The translations under genes were made by a program, and so were the position numbers. Source: Meinhardsimonia xiamenensis (lineage in GTDB: Bacteria > Pseudomonadota > Alphaproteobacteria > Rhodobacterales > Rhodobacteraceae). From it: a DNA stretch of 64,000 nt. The notes under the pieces were generated by a model. The model was not told where the DNA came from, made no database searches, and saw only the letters and a program-made list of their open reading frames with translations. Where the stretch lies: the NCBI RefSeq assembly GCF_900102905.1, contig NZ_FNFV01000008.1:1-64000 (forward strand), given 5' to 3'. Positions 46,404-55,258 of this stretch are shown here, piece after piece (the first letter of the stretch is position 1; each line of letters begins with the position of its first letter).

Positions 46404-47500
46404 CAGCTCTCTCCGCTTCGCATGTCCGCCCCCTGCCCCTTGGTCGCCCGTGCCTCGGCCGGCGGCAGCGGCAGCGACAGGCGGAAGGCGGTGCGGCCGG
46501 GGCGGCTTTCCACCGCGATCCAGGCGTCATGGGCGGCGATGATCTTGGCCACGAGCGCAAGCCCCAGACCGGTGCCATTCTCGCGGCCCGAGACGAAGGG
46601 CTCGAAGATGTCGGCGGCGATCTCGGGGGGGATGCCGGGGCCGTTGTCGATGATCTCGACCTGCAGCGGCAGCGACAGCTGCCGGCCGTCGCGGTCCCGG
46701 ATTCGCAGGGAGGGCTCGTAGAAGGTGCGAATCGTCACCCTGCCCCCCGGCGCGGCTTCGGCGGCGTTCTTGAGCAGGTTCTGGATGACCTGAATCATCT
46801 GGTCGCCATCGACCCATGCCGGCGGCAGCGAGGGGTCATAATCCTCGACCACGGTCAGGCTTGCGGCCACGCCAAGCTCGGCGGAACGGCGGGCGCGGTC
46901 GAGCAGGTCGTGCACGTTCCACGCCTCGCGGCGCGGGGGCGCGAGATTGCCGAACTCGTCCACCTGGGCGAGCAGCGCGAGAATGCGCCGCGTCTCGGCA
47001 AGGATGAGGCCCGTCAACTCGCGATCCTGCGGGGCGAGGTTCATCTCCAGAAGCTGCGCCGCGCCGGTGATGCCGGCGAGCGGGTTGCGGATCTCGTGGC
47101 TGAGCATCTCGGCCATGCCGATCGCCGAGCGCGCCGCGCCTGCCGGCGTCTGGCGCTGGCCGAGCCGGCTGGCGATGTGGCGCGGAGCCAGGGTGACGAG
47201 CACATGACCCTCGGCGCCCGACAGTGGCGCGAGCTGGATGTCGCAGGGTTGCGGCGGGGCGGTGCCGGTGGACACGTCCGCGGCATTGATGAAAAGCGCC
47301 GCCTCCCCCGCCCGTGCGCGCGCAAGCGCCGCTTCCATCGGTGCATCGATGGCGAGCCGGTCAAGAAAGGGCTGCCCCTTCAGGCTGCGCGCCGAGGCGT
47401 TGAGGAAGGCCTCCGCGGCGGGGTTGATCTCGGCGATGCGATTTGCCGGGTCCACGATCAACGCCGGCAGCGGCAGCGAGGACCAGACCGCATGGATCAT
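46403..47500 (-). CDS. ntrB: Nitrogen sensor kinase NtrB (NR-II)
   Basis: NtrB is the soluble kinase/phosphatase acting on NtrC, controlled by PII proteins. The 365-residue product has a PAS-like N-terminus ([20 protein letters not shown]), the H box [20 protein letters not shown] and the catalytic domain ([42 protein letters not shown]). I chose the ATG at 47500, which overlaps the dusB stop (ATGA); a GTG at 47509 is the alternative. It overlaps ntrC by one base. Confidence 0.95.
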   Translation of the reverse strand: MIHAVWSSLPLPALIVDPANRIAEINPAAEAFLNASARSLKGQPFLDRLAIDAPMEAALARARAGEAALFINAADVSTGTAPPQPCDIQLAPLSGAEGHVLVTLAPRHIASRLGQRQTPAGAARSAIGMAEMLSHEIRNPLAGITGAAQLLEMNLAPQDRELTGLILAETRRILALLAQVDEFGNLAPPRREAWNVHDLLDRARRSAELGVAASLTVVEDYDPSLPPAWVDGDQMIQVIQNLLKNAAEAAPGGRVTIRTFYEPSLRIRDRDGRQLSLPLQVEIIDNGPGIPPEIAADIFEPFVSGRENGTGLGLALVAKIIAAHDAWIAVESRPGRTAFRLSLPLPPAEARATKGQGADMRSGES

Positions 47501-48522
47501 GCCGCGCACCGCCCCCTTTCATGGCGCGCGAGCGCCTGCGGAAGGAGGCGCAGCACGCGCGCGGGATCGTCTTCGGTCAGCAGCGCTTGGCGCAGCCCGA
47601 GCGGCGTGCCGGCCGTGTCCATGTACCAGCCCAAGTGCTTGCGCGCGACCCTCACGCCAAGCGCGCGCCCGTAGAAGGCCAGCGTCTCCTCGTAATGCGC
47701 CGCCACGAGCGCGCAGAGCGCCTCGCCCTCCGGCGGGCGGGGCGCAGGGCGCCCGGCGAGCGCCGCGGCGATCTCGGCCAGAAGCCAGGGCCGCCCGCGC
47801 GCCGCGCGCCCCACCATCACCCCGGCCGCGCCGGAGAGCGCGAGCGCACGTTGCGCGGCCTCGGGGCTGTCGATGTCGCCATTGGCCAGAACCGGAACGC
47901 TTACCGCCCTGACCGTCGCGCCGATCGCGGCCCAGTCCGCCCTGCCCTTGTAGAACTGGCAGCGCGTGCGGCCGTGCACGGTAACCATGGTCACGCCCGC
48001 CGCCTCGGCCCGCGCGGCGATCTCGGGGGCGTTGAGACTCGTCTCGTCCCAGCCGAGCCGCATCTTCACCGTCACCGGCACCGAGACCGCGCCGACCACC
48101 GCCTCGATGAGGCTCAGTGCATGGTCGGGCACCTTCATCAGCGCCGAGCCCGACATGCCCCCCGTCACCTTCTTGGCCGGGCAGCCCATGTTGATGTCGA
48201 TGCGCCGCGCGCCCATGTCCTCGACCATGCGCGCGGCCTCGGCCATCCAGCGCGCCTCGCGCCCGGCGAGCTGCACGGCGGTGCGCGCCTCATCGAGCCC
48301 GAGCGCCGCGCGCTCGCGCACGCCCGGCCGCGCGGTCAGAAGCTCCCGGCTTGCGACCATCTCGCTGACCACGAGCCCTGCCCCGAACCGCAGCGCCAGC
48401 CTGCGGAAGGGCAGATCGGTGATGCCCGCCATCGGCGCAAGCGCCACGAGCGGGCTGGGGAGCGGATCGGGCTGCGGGCCCGACGCGGTGCGCGAGGGAT
48501 CAGTGGAGTTCAACGCGGTCAT
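47497..48522 (-). CDS. dusB: tRNA-dihydrouridine synthase DusB (NifR3)
   Basis: DusB reduces specific uridines in tRNA D-loops with FMN and NADPH. The 341 residues have the TIM-barrel signatures LVALAPMAGITDLPFRRLAL, DINMGCPAKKVTGGMSGSAL with the catalytic Cys, and VTVHGRTRCQFYKGRADWAA. In Rhodobacter and Azospirillum this gene, called nifR3, is the first gene of the ntrBC operon; the order and the 4-nt overlap with ntrB are conserved here. An AT-rich promoter region lies just upstream (48560-48610). Confidence 0.96.
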   Translation of the reverse strand: MTALNSTDPSRTASGPQPDPLPSPLVALAPMAGITDLPFRRLALRFGAGLVVSEMVASRELLTARPGVRERAALGLDEARTAVQLAGREARWMAEAARMVEDMGARRIDINMGCPAKKVTGGMSGSALMKVPDHALSLIEAVVGAVSVPVTVKMRLGWDETSLNAPEIAARAEAAGVTMVTVHGRTRCQFYKGRADWAAIGATVRAVSVPVLANGDIDSPEAAQRALALSGAAGVMVGRAARGRPWLLAEIAAALAGRPAPRPPEGEALCALVAAHYEETLAFYGRALGVRVARKHLGWYMDTAGTPLGLRQALLTEDDPARVLRLLPQALARHERGRCAA

Positions 48523-48651
48523 GGGCTGTGGCTAAGCCCTGACGCGGGCCGTTTCAACCGGCGTATGCGCAAATTTTCGGCAATCTTGGCAAATTGCACA
48601 ATTTTTGGGCAGGAAGTGGCCCCGCCTGCCCAAAATCCGATGTGCGCCGCA
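48523..48651 (-). promoter_or_regulatory. AT-rich upstream region of the dusB-ntrBC operon
   Basis: In an otherwise very GC-rich window, 48565-48612 is AT-rich and holds several TTGC/GCAA repeats (GCGCAAATTTTCGGCAA, TTGGCAAATTGCACAA). It is the likely site of the operon promoter and of NtrC or other regulator binding, but no defined -35/-10 can be fixed by eye. The 3' end of the Gfo/Idh gene adjoins it at 48652. Confidence 0.4.
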
Positions 48652-49776
48652 TCAGGCGGCCGCGGCGCCCCCTGCCCGGCCCGGGAACTCCACTGCCTGC
48701 CCGCTTGCCGCCGAGCGCTGCGCTGCGAGCCCGATCTCCACCGCCCGGGCGCCATCTTCAACCGTCACTTCGACCTCGCCCGCGCCGCGGACCACCTGCA
48801 GGAAGCGCGCGTGCTGGTAGAAGGTCGCGCCGTTGTGATCGCCCGCGGCAAGGAGCGCCTCCTCCACCGGCACGGCGAGGCGTTCGGGTCCCTTCGGCGC
48901 GCGCGGGCTCACCACCACCTCGGGCACCGGCGCCGGCCCCGCCTCGGGTGGCCAGAACCGCGTGGGCCCCGGCACGAAGGCCTCGATCTTGCCCTTCGGA
49001 CCCACCGCCGAGATCTCCTCCTGATAGCGGCTGCCCTCGGCGAACATGCACAGCTCCAGCATCGCCCGCGCCCCGCCGGCGAAATCGACGATGACGTAGC
49101 CCGAGTCCCAGATGTCCGGCACCTCGCCGGCCACGAGTTCATCCTTGTGGTTCACCGCCTGCCCGGCCGAGGCCATCACCCGCACCGGCTCGTCGCCGAG
49201 GATCAGGCGCATCAGGTCAAAGAAATGGCAGCATTTCTCGACGAAGGTGCCACCCGAGTAGCGGTTGAAGCGGTTCCAGCCGCCGACCTTGGGCAGGAAC
49301 GGGAAGCGGTGCTCGCGGATCGTCAGCATCTTCACCCCGCCCGTCGCTTCGGCGGCCTGCTCGATCAGCAGGGCGATGGGTGGCATGTAGCGGTATTCCA
49401 TCGCTATCCACACCGGCGCGGGATAGCGCGCGGCGATCTCGCGCACCCGCGCGCCGTCGGCCGGGTCGGTGTAGAGCGGCTTCTCGATCAGGAGCGGCAG
49501 AGGCCGGCGCGCCGCGATCATCTCGAACTGGGCGACATGCAGGTGATTGGGACTTGCCACGACCAGCGCGTCGAGATCGTCGCGATCGAGAAGCGCCTCG
49601 GCGCTGTCGCACATCGCCGCCTCCGGTGCGAGCGCCTGCGCGGCCGCGCGCATCTGCGGGTCGGGCTCGAATATGGCGGCGATGCGCGTGCCTTCCAGAA
49701 GCCGGATGTTGCGGATGTGCTCCTGGCCCATCATCCCGCAGCCGATGATTCCGTAGCGGACGATCTCGTTCATCAT
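48652..49776 (-). CDS. Gfo/Idh/MocA family oxidoreductase
   Basis: This NAD(P)-dependent sugar or polyol dehydrogenase-like protein has 374 residues. The N-terminal Rossmann fold shows VRYGIIGCGMMGQEHIRNIR, and the Lys of the EKP motif is in LPLLIEKPLYTDP. Further on are MEYRYMPPIALLIEQA and the catalytic-type HFFDLMRLILGDEP. The substrate cannot be deduced. It lies downstream of a GntR gene on the same strand, both divergent from a TRAP operon, suggesting catabolism of the TRAP substrate. The start is MMNEIVRYG at 49776, with a weak ribosome binding site. Confidence 0.88.
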   Translation of the reverse strand: MMNEIVRYGIIGCGMMGQEHIRNIRLLEGTRIAAIFEPDPQMRAAAQALAPEAAMCDSAEALLDRDDLDALVVASPNHLHVAQFEMIAARRPLPLLIEKPLYTDPADGARVREIAARYPAPVWIAMEYRYMPPIALLIEQAAEATGGVKMLTIREHRFPFLPKVGGWNRFNRYSGGTFVEKCCHFFDLMRLILGDEPVRVMASAGQAVNHKDELVAGEVPDIWDSGYVIVDFAGGARAMLELCMFAEGSRYQEEISAVGPKGKIEAFVPGPTRFWPPEAGPAPVPEVVVSPRAPKGPERLAVPVEEALLAAGDHNGATFYQHARFLQVVRGAGEVEVTVEDGARAVEIGLAAQRSAASGQAVEFPGRAGGAAAA

Positions 49777-49822
49777 TTCACCATGTTTCCGGTGGGTTGT
49801 ATGGCGTTTTTCATCTTTTTCG

Positions 49823-50521
49823 TCACCTGAGCCGGGAGACATAACGGGCGCGCTCGGGATCGAACCAGGTGAAGGAAACCTCGGCAACCCGCCCCTCCTG
49901 ATCGAGGCTCTTGCGTTCCACGAGACCCGAGATTCGGCCGGCGGCGAGCTCGGGCACATCGCCCCATTCGGGCATCTTGCCGACACCGATGCGGTCCTCG
50001 GCGCGCATGATCCTCAGCCCCAGCCGATGGGCGTAGAACCAGTAGAGCGACTCCGACAGCTCGGAGGCCGAAAGCTCCTCCGCCCACGCCCCGTCGAGCC
50101 AGATTTCTTCCAGCGCCACCGGCGCGCCGTTGAGGCTGCGCACCCGGCGGATCCGGTGCGCGCGGCTGTCGGCCCCGAAAGGCGGCAGATGGGCGGGCTT
50201 GTCCATGCGCTCCACCGAGATGACCCGCGCCGTGGGAAGGCCGCCGCCCTCAGGTGTCTCAAGTCGGAAAAACGCATAAATTCCAGTCGGCTTTCCGGTA
50301 TCCCTGATGTAGTTTCCCGAGCCCTGGATGCGCTGGAGCAGGCCTTGTTCGGTGAGCGTGGCAAGCGCCTTGCGCAGCGTTCCCACGGCAATGCCGAGCT
50401 GGGCGGCCATCTCGCGCTCGGGCGGCAGGCGCTCTCCGGCCACCAGCCGTCCGGCCTGAATGTCGCGGATCAGCATCTCGCTGATCTGCACGTGTTTCGG
50501 CAGGGCGGTCGGGTCCGGCAC
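49823..50521 (-). CDS. GntR family transcriptional regulator (HutC/UTRA type)
   Basis: The 232-residue protein has an N-terminal GntR winged helix (LIRDIQAGRLVAGERLPPER and GIAVGTLRKALATLTEQGLL) and a C-terminal UTRA ligand domain (HRIRRVRSLNGAPVALEEIW, SLYWFYAHRLGLRI, SFTWFDPERARYVSRLR). Such regulators bind a metabolite and release DNA. It is divergent from dctQMP and precedes the Gfo/Idh gene, so it probably controls both. A short palindrome in the intergenic region may be its operator. Confidence 0.9.
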   Translation of the reverse strand: MPDPTALPKHVQISEMLIRDIQAGRLVAGERLPPEREMAAQLGIAVGTLRKALATLTEQGLLQRIQGSGNYIRDTGKPTGIYAFFRLETPEGGGLPTARVISVERMDKPAHLPPFGADSRAHRIRRVRSLNGAPVALEEIWLDGAWAEELSASELSESLYWFYAHRLGLRIMRAEDRIGVGKMPEWGDVPELAAGRISGLVERKSLDQEGRVAEVSFTWFDPERARYVSRLR

Positions 50522-50750
50522 GCGATGGCTCCCAGCGCAGCCCGGTCGGGGTGCCGACTCGGGGCGGTTTGATTGATACAGTATTGATGCATCATGTCCC
50601 GGATGCTACGCAAGACCCTGGAGGAGACGCGCGGTGCGGAATCGCCGCCGACCCAGGCGGAGGCTTTGGGCCGGGGCGTTGCGCGGCTAGTGTGTGGGAA
50701 GAGGCATCGCACCCTGAGGCCATGCGGGGTGGATGCGCAAGGGAGGAGCC
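50522..50750. promoter_or_regulatory. Divergent control region GntR / TRAP operon
   Basis: A small AT-rich island (50568-50595) contains the perfect palindrome TGATGCATCA (50585-50594) and an overlapping TGATACAGTATTGA sequence; TACAGT (50577-50582) could be a plus-strand -10. This is the best candidate for the GntR operator. The remaining 150 bp up to dctQ show no gene. Confidence 0.5.
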
Positions 50751-51338
50751 ATGGCGCTTTATCTGCGGCTCTTGCGGCTTCTGGCGGCGGTCAACAGCGC
50801 GCTGCTCGGGGCCGGGCGCTGGCTGGCCATCGTTGCCATCGGGGTGATGGTTGCGGTGACGCTTGCTCAGGTGTTCTTCCGCTACGTGCTCAACAATGCC
50901 CTGCCCTGGCCCGATGAGGCGGCGCGCTTCGCCATGCTGTGGATGACCGCGCTCGCCGCACCGACCGCGCTCAGGGCCGGCGGCTTCGTGGCCATCGACA
51001 TGCTGCCGCGGGCGCTGCCGCGGGTGCCGTCAGCGCTTCTCAACCTCTGCCTTCTGGCCATCGCGATGCTGGTGCTGATCTACGGCATCGAGCTTGGCCA
51101 CCGGCACGTGAAATCGGGCTGGCTGTTCAACTCCTCCTCGCTCAAGCTCCCGCTCGACTGGTTCGGCGGCGCGGTGGTGCGGGTGAAGCTCGCGTGGATG
51201 TTCCTGTCGCTGCTCGTCGGCTTCTACCTGATGCTTCTGGTGACGGTGGAGCTTGCGCTGCGCGAGTTCGCGCGGCTTCTGGGGCTCGAGGAGGCCCTGC
51301 CGGAGATCGCCGCCCCCGCAATCCCCGAGGCGGAGTGA
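50751..51338 (+). CDS. dctQ: TRAP transporter small permease subunit (DctQ)
   Basis: The 195-residue protein has four membrane helices (about 20-45, 55-75, 88-110, 135-160), with the family pattern WLAIVAIGVMVAVTLAQVFF, RYVLNNALPWPDEAARFAML and LRAGGFVAIDMLPRALP. The ATG at 50751 lies behind GGGAGGAG; an upstream start at 50733 is less likely. The start of dctM is 5 bp beyond the stop. The substrate of this TRAP system is unknown; the neighbours suggest a sugar acid or polyol. Confidence 0.93.
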   Translation: MALYLRLLRLLAAVNSALLGAGRWLAIVAIGVMVAVTLAQVFFRYVLNNALPWPDEAARFAMLWMTALAAPTALRAGGFVAIDMLPRALPRVPSALLNLCLLAIAMLVLIYGIELGHRHVKSGWLFNSSSLKLPLDWFGGAVVRVKLAWMFLSLLVGFYLMLLVTVELALREFARLLGLEEALPEIAAPAIPEAE

Positions 51339-51343
51339 GCGCG

Positions 51344-52816
51344 ATGCTGGTCTGGTTCCTTCCCGCCTTCCTGATCCTCTTGATGATCGGCCTGCCGGTG
51401 TTCTTCGCGCTTCTCGCCGCACCGGGCTTCCTTCTGTGGCTCAACGGGCAGGAGCGCGACCTCGCGCTCCTCTACCGCAACCTCTACAACGGGATGGACA
51501 GCTTCCCTCTCATGGCGCTGCCCTTCTTCCTCTTGGCCGGCGAGATCATGAACCGCGGCGGCATCACCGAGCGGCTGGTGGACTTCTCACAGGCCTTCAT
51601 GGGGCATCTGCGCGGCGGCCTTGCGCATGTGAACATCCTCTCCTCGATCCTCTTTGCCGGGCTTTCCGGCTCGGCGGTGGCCGACACCTCGGCGCTCGGC
51701 TCCACCCTCATCCCGGCGATGGAGAAACAGGGCTACACCCGCCGTTTCGCCGCCGCCGTCACCGCCGCCTCCTCGGTGATCGGGCCGATCATCCCGCCCT
51801 CGGGGATCATGATCATCTACGCCTATGTGATGGGAGAGTCGGTGGCCGCATTGTTCCTCGCCGGCATCGTGCCGGGGCTTCTGGTGGGGCTGGGGCTGAT
51901 GGGGATGGTCCGGGTGCTGGCCGACCGCTACGATCTGCCCAAGGCCGAGCGCATCGTGAAGAAGGGCGCCACCATCTCGCCGCTCGAATACTGGGTGAGC
52001 TTTGCGCTGCTGCGCGCCAATCTTGCCGGGCTGATGGTGGTGATCGCCCGCGCCCTGCCCGGCACCGAGGGTCTCGGCTGGCCGCTCTTCGCCGTCTTTC
52101 TCGTGGTCGCGCACCTCCTTCTCCTCTACTGGCGGCGCCGGGTGAGCTACGACTTCCGCATCGTCTGCAAGAAGGCGGTGGCGCCGCTGCAGACGCCGAT
52201 CATCATTCTGGGCGGCATCCTCATCGGCGTCTTCACCCCCACCGAGGCCGCCGCCATCGCCGTGGCCTATGCGCTGGTGGTGAGCTTCGGCGTGCTGCGC
52301 TCGATGCGCCTTGCCGATCTGGCCGAGGTGATGCGCCGCACCGCCATCGGCGCGGCGACGGTGCTCCTGCTCGTCGGCGCGGCAGTGAGCTTCAAGACGG
52401 TGGTCGCGCTCTCCCATACGCCCGAGACGCTGGCGGGCATCATCCTGGGGTTGTCGGAGAACCCGCTGATCCTTCTCTTTCTGATCAACGTGCTCCTCTT
52501 CATCGTCGGGATGTTCCTCGATGCCGGCCCCGCGATCATCATCCTCGGGCCGATCCTGGCACCGATCTTCACCGATCTCGGCGTGCATCCTGTGCATTTC
52601 GCCGTCATCATGTCGGTCAACCTGACCGTGGGGCTCGCCACCCCGCCCATGGGGCTGGTGCTGTTCGTGGCCTCCTCGGTCTCGGGCGAGAAGGTCGAGA
52701 CCATCGCCCGCGCCATCCTGCCGTTTCTCGCCGTGGAGGTTCTGGTGATCTTCCTCATCACCTACGTCCCGGCGATTTCCATGACGATCCCCCGCCTCAC
52801 GGGGTTCGTGAACTGA
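51344..52816 (+). CDS. dctM: TRAP transporter large permease subunit (DctM), enlarged
   Basis: DctM is the Na+-coupled transport channel of TRAP systems. The 490-residue protein shows the usual LPFFLLAGEIMNRGGITERL, FAGLSGSAVADTSALGSTLI, SSVIGPIIPPSGIMIIYAYV and NLTVGLATPPMGLVLFVASS. It is about 60 residues longer than the typical length near 430. The excess is an inserted segment (about 230-290, with LANLAGLMVVIARALPGT-like and VFLVVAHLLLLYWRRR sequences) adding probable membrane helices between the two halves. Its start lies 5 bp after dctQ. Confidence 0.94.
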   Translation: MLVWFLPAFLILLMIGLPVFFALLAAPGFLLWLNGQERDLALLYRNLYNGMDSFPLMALPFFLLAGEIMNRGGITERLVDFSQAFMGHLRGGLAHVNILSSILFAGLSGSAVADTSALGSTLIPAMEKQGYTRRFAAAVTAASSVIGPIIPPSGIMIIYAYVMGESVAALFLAGIVPGLLVGLGLMGMVRVLADRYDLPKAERIVKKGATISPLEYWVSFALLRANLAGLMVVIARALPGTEGLGWPLFAVFLVVAHLLLLYWRRRVSYDFRIVCKKAVAPLQTPIIILGGILIGVFTPTEAAAIAVAYALVVSFGVLRSMRLADLAEVMRRTAIGAATVLLLVGAAVSFKTVVALSHTPETLAGIILGLSENPLILLFLINVLLFIVGMFLDAGPAIIILGPILAPIFTDLGVHPVHFAVIMSVNLTVGLATPPMGLVLFVASSVSGEKVETIARAILPFLAVEVLVIFLITYVPAISMTIPRLTGFVN

Positions 52817-52847
52817 CCATTCAGCAACTTCAACCGGGAGGGACAAC

Positions 52848-53912
52848 ATGCTGAAAACACTGACAAGGTCGCTGATGGTGGCGACGATGCTGGCGGGCAG
52901 CGCCGCGGCCGGCTGGGCGGCAGACTACACGCTGCGCGCGGTGGCCAACTCCAACGAGAATGACGAGGACTATGACGGCCTCGTCGTCTTCAAGTCCTTC
53001 GTGGAGTCGGCTTCGAACGGCGCCATCGAGGTGGAGCTGTTCATCGGCACCCAGCTTTGCGCCAACGGCACCGAATGCATGCAGGGCGTGGCCGACGGCA
53101 CGGTGGATATCTACATCTCCACCTCCGGCGGCACCTCGGGGCTCTTTCCCTTCGTGCAGGTGCTCGACCTGCCGTATCTCATGTCCGACGACCGCATCGC
53201 CGAGGCGACGCTGGCCAACGGCACGCCCTTTGTCACAAAGATGCAGGACATGGTTCTGGAGAAGTCGGGCGGCGCGATCCGGCTGATGACCATCGGCAAC
53301 ACCGGCGGCTGGCGCAACTTCGCCAACACCAAGCGGCGCGTGCGCACCCCCGACGACCTCAAGGGGCTGAAGATCCGCACCGTCGTGGCCGACCTGCCGC
53401 AGGAGCTCGTCAAGGCGCTCGGCGCCTCGCCCACGCCGATCCCGTGGCCGGAGCTGTTCACCTCGCTGCAGACCGGCGTGGTGGAAGGTTCCAAGAACGG
53501 CATCACCGACATCATGAACATGAAGTTCCCCGATGCCGGGCTGAAGTATCTCACCCTCGACGGGCACGCCTACATGGCGGCGCTGTGGTTCATGAACAAC
53601 GACAAGTTCATGTCCATGCCCGAGGATCTGCGCAAGGTGGTGGTGGATGGCTTCTATCACCTCCAGCAGGCGACCTTCGCCTCGCCGAAGCGCAAGTCGA
53701 TCGAGGCCTATGAGGCGTTCAAGGCCGCGGGCGGCGACATCTATGTGCCGACGCCGGAGGAAAAGGCGCTGTTCCGCGAGGCGGCCGCGCCCGTCTACGA
53801 CTGGTTCAAGGCCAACATCGAGGGCGGCCCGGAAGTGTTCGAGGCGCTGACTTCGACCGTCGCCGAGGTCGAGAAGGAAGTGAACGCGGTGCGCGAGCAC
53901 GACATCCAGTGA
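52848..53912 (+). CDS. dctP: TRAP transporter substrate-binding protein (DctP family)
   Basis: This is the periplasmic receptor of the TRAP system. The 354 residues begin with a signal peptide ending near AGWAAD (residue 25). Family features are VEVELFIGTQLCANG, GTVDIYISTSGGTSGLFPF and GLKIRTVVADLPQELVKALG. The conserved Arg that binds carboxylates is likely the one in KIRT, and PWPELFTSLQTGVVEGSKNG follows it. Two Cys (QLCANGTECM) may form a disulfide. GGGAGG precedes the ATG. A carboxylate ligand is inferred from the family. Confidence 0.94.
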   Translation: MLKTLTRSLMVATMLAGSAAAGWAADYTLRAVANSNENDEDYDGLVVFKSFVESASNGAIEVELFIGTQLCANGTECMQGVADGTVDIYISTSGGTSGLFPFVQVLDLPYLMSDDRIAEATLANGTPFVTKMQDMVLEKSGGAIRLMTIGNTGGWRNFANTKRRVRTPDDLKGLKIRTVVADLPQELVKALGASPTPIPWPELFTSLQTGVVEGSKNGITDIMNMKFPDAGLKYLTLDGHAYMAALWFMNNDKFMSMPEDLRKVVVDGFYHLQQATFASPKRKSIEAYEAFKAAGGDIYVPTPEEKALFREAAAPVYDWFKANIEGGPEVFEALTSTVAEVEKEVNAVREHDIQ

Positions 53913-53933
53913 GCGCGGGGCGCGCACAAGAGG

Positions 53934-53957
53934 GAGGCGTCCCGCGAGGGGCGCCTC
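53934..53957. terminator. Hairpin after the TRAP operon (possible terminator)
   Basis: A stem of about 10 bp (GAGGCGTCCC, loop GCGA, GGGGCGCCTC, with one T-G pair) lies 22 bp after the dctP stop. It has a GNRA tetraloop but no T-tract, so it may stabilise the mRNA end or work with Rho rather than terminate alone. Confidence 0.5.
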
Positions 53958-54030
53958 AACGCATGTTCCGCGGGCGAAGCGCGTGCCCGGTCCGCTTTGC
54001 GGCCCGAGCGGCAAAAGGTGCGAGGCGCAC

Positions 54031-54735
54031 TCAAGAAAGCCTGTCCGCCAGCTCCGTGAGACTGTCGCAGACCACATCCCAGGCCGCGGCGGGCTCGAGG
54101 TCCGTGGTCTGCCGCGGCCCGTGTTCGGTTGGGCGGCGCACGAAAGCGGTGGCAAGCCCGAGCGCGCGCGCCGCGCGGAGGTCGTCATTGTGAGCGGCAA
54201 CCATCATGCATTGCGCGGGCTGAAGCCCCAGCGCCTCCACCCCGCGCAGGTAGCAGAGCGGATCGGGCTTGTAGGCCTGCGCGAGTTCGGCGCCGAGGAT
54301 CGCGTCCCACACCAGCCCGCCGTGGCGCGAGAGGTTCACCATCAGCGCGATGTTCCCGTTCGACATCGCCGCCACGATGCGCGCGCGCCGCAGCGCGGCC
54401 AGCCCCCCGGCGCTGTCGGGCCAGGGGTCGAGCCGGTGCCAGGCGCGGGTGAGCGCGTCAAGCTCCGCCGCGCTCAGGCCCCCGACCCCGAACTCCGCCA
54501 GCACCGCCTCCAGATTCTCCCGATGCAGCACATCGAGCACCACAAAGGGCCGGCGGCCTGCGCGCACCTCCTCCATTGCCGGCTGATAGCGCGCCCGCCA
54601 GGCATCGGCCATCGCCGCCCAGTCGGCGCTGACGCCGCGGGGGCCGAGCGCGGCCTCGAGCGCGCGCGCCACCGAGCTGCGCCAGTCCACCACCGTGCCG
54701 AAGACGTCGAAGAAAAGCGCCTCGATTTTACCCAT
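54031..54735 (-). CDS. Haloacid dehalogenase type II (HAD superfamily)
   Basis: The 234-residue protein has the HAD nucleophile Asp in FFDVFGTVVDWRSSVARAL (residue 10) and Thr in the same motif. It also has the VAAMSNGNIALM segment, the Lys and Tyr in AYKPDPLCYLRGVEALG and the acidic end VAAHNDDLRAARALGLATAF. This is the L-2-haloacid dehalogenase group, which hydrolyses 2-haloacids to 2-hydroxyacids, although many members have other or unknown substrates. It stands alone, convergent with the TRAP operon. Confidence 0.88.
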   Translation of the reverse strand: MGKIEALFFDVFGTVVDWRSSVARALEAALGPRGVSADWAAMADAWRARYQPAMEEVRAGRRPFVVLDVLHRENLEAVLAEFGVGGLSAAELDALTRAWHRLDPWPDSAGGLAALRRARIVAAMSNGNIALMVNLSRHGGLVWDAILGAELAQAYKPDPLCYLRGVEALGLQPAQCMMVAAHNDDLRAARALGLATAFVRRPTEHGPRQTTDLEPAAAWDVVCDSLTELADRLS

Positions 54736-54775
54736 CCTCTCCTCCCGTCCAGCCGCGTCAGAGTCTCAACGGCCC

Positions 54776-55258
54776 CTACCGGAAGGGGTAGAGCCAGGGC
54801 CTGTAGTCGTCGATGAGCTTATGCGCCTGAGCAATCTGATCCGCCGTCATCTTCTTGACCACCTCCTCCTGGCTGATCGCCGCGTCGGGATCGCCGCCGA
54901 TGGCCGAGAGCGCATACCAGGCATAGGCGCGCACCAGATCGGGCGCGGGCAGGCCGATTCCCTCCTCGTAGTACCAGCCAACGCCCGACTGCGCCCCGGC
55001 ATGGCCCTTCATCGCCGCGCGCAGATACCAGTCGAAGGCGCGCACCGGGTCGCGCTCCACGCCAAGCCCCAGCGCATACATCACCCCGATCAGCTCCTCG
55101 GCGTCGGCGTTGCCCGAGCGCGCGGCGGGCATCAGCGCCTCCATCGCCTCGGCAAAACGCCCCGCTTCCATAAGGTCGCGCGCCTCCTCGATCTCCGCAT
55201 GCGCCGGCGCTCCCGCAAGCACCGCCATCACTGCAAGTCCGGCCAGCATCCCCTTCAT
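54776..55258 (-). CDS. Sel1-repeat periplasmic protein
   Basis: The 160-residue product has a signal peptide (MKGMLAGLAVMAVLAGAPAHA) and then helix-turn-helix units of the Sel1/TPR type (AEALMPAARSGNADAEELIG-like, MYALGLGVERDPVRAFDWYL, AMKGHAGAQSGVGWYYEEGI). These usually mediate protein contacts in the periplasm. The 5' end overlaps, head to head, the divergent cytochrome c peroxidase gene by about 60 bp, because that gene has no other possible start. The ATG at 55258 is clear from the signal peptide. The partner is unknown. Confidence 0.82.
   Translation of the reverse strand: MKGMLAGLAVMAVLAGAPAHAEIEEARDLMEAGRFAEAMEALMPAARSGNADAEELIGVMYALGLGVERDPVRAFDWYLRAAMKGHAGAQSGVGWYYEEGIGLPAPDLVRAYAWYALSAIGGDPDAAISQEEVVKKMTADQIAQAHKLIDDYRPWLYPFR

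Noticed and set aside
53934-53957. Classifying the hairpin after dctP as a full intrinsic terminator
   Set aside because: No T-tract follows on either strand; listed with low confidence only.
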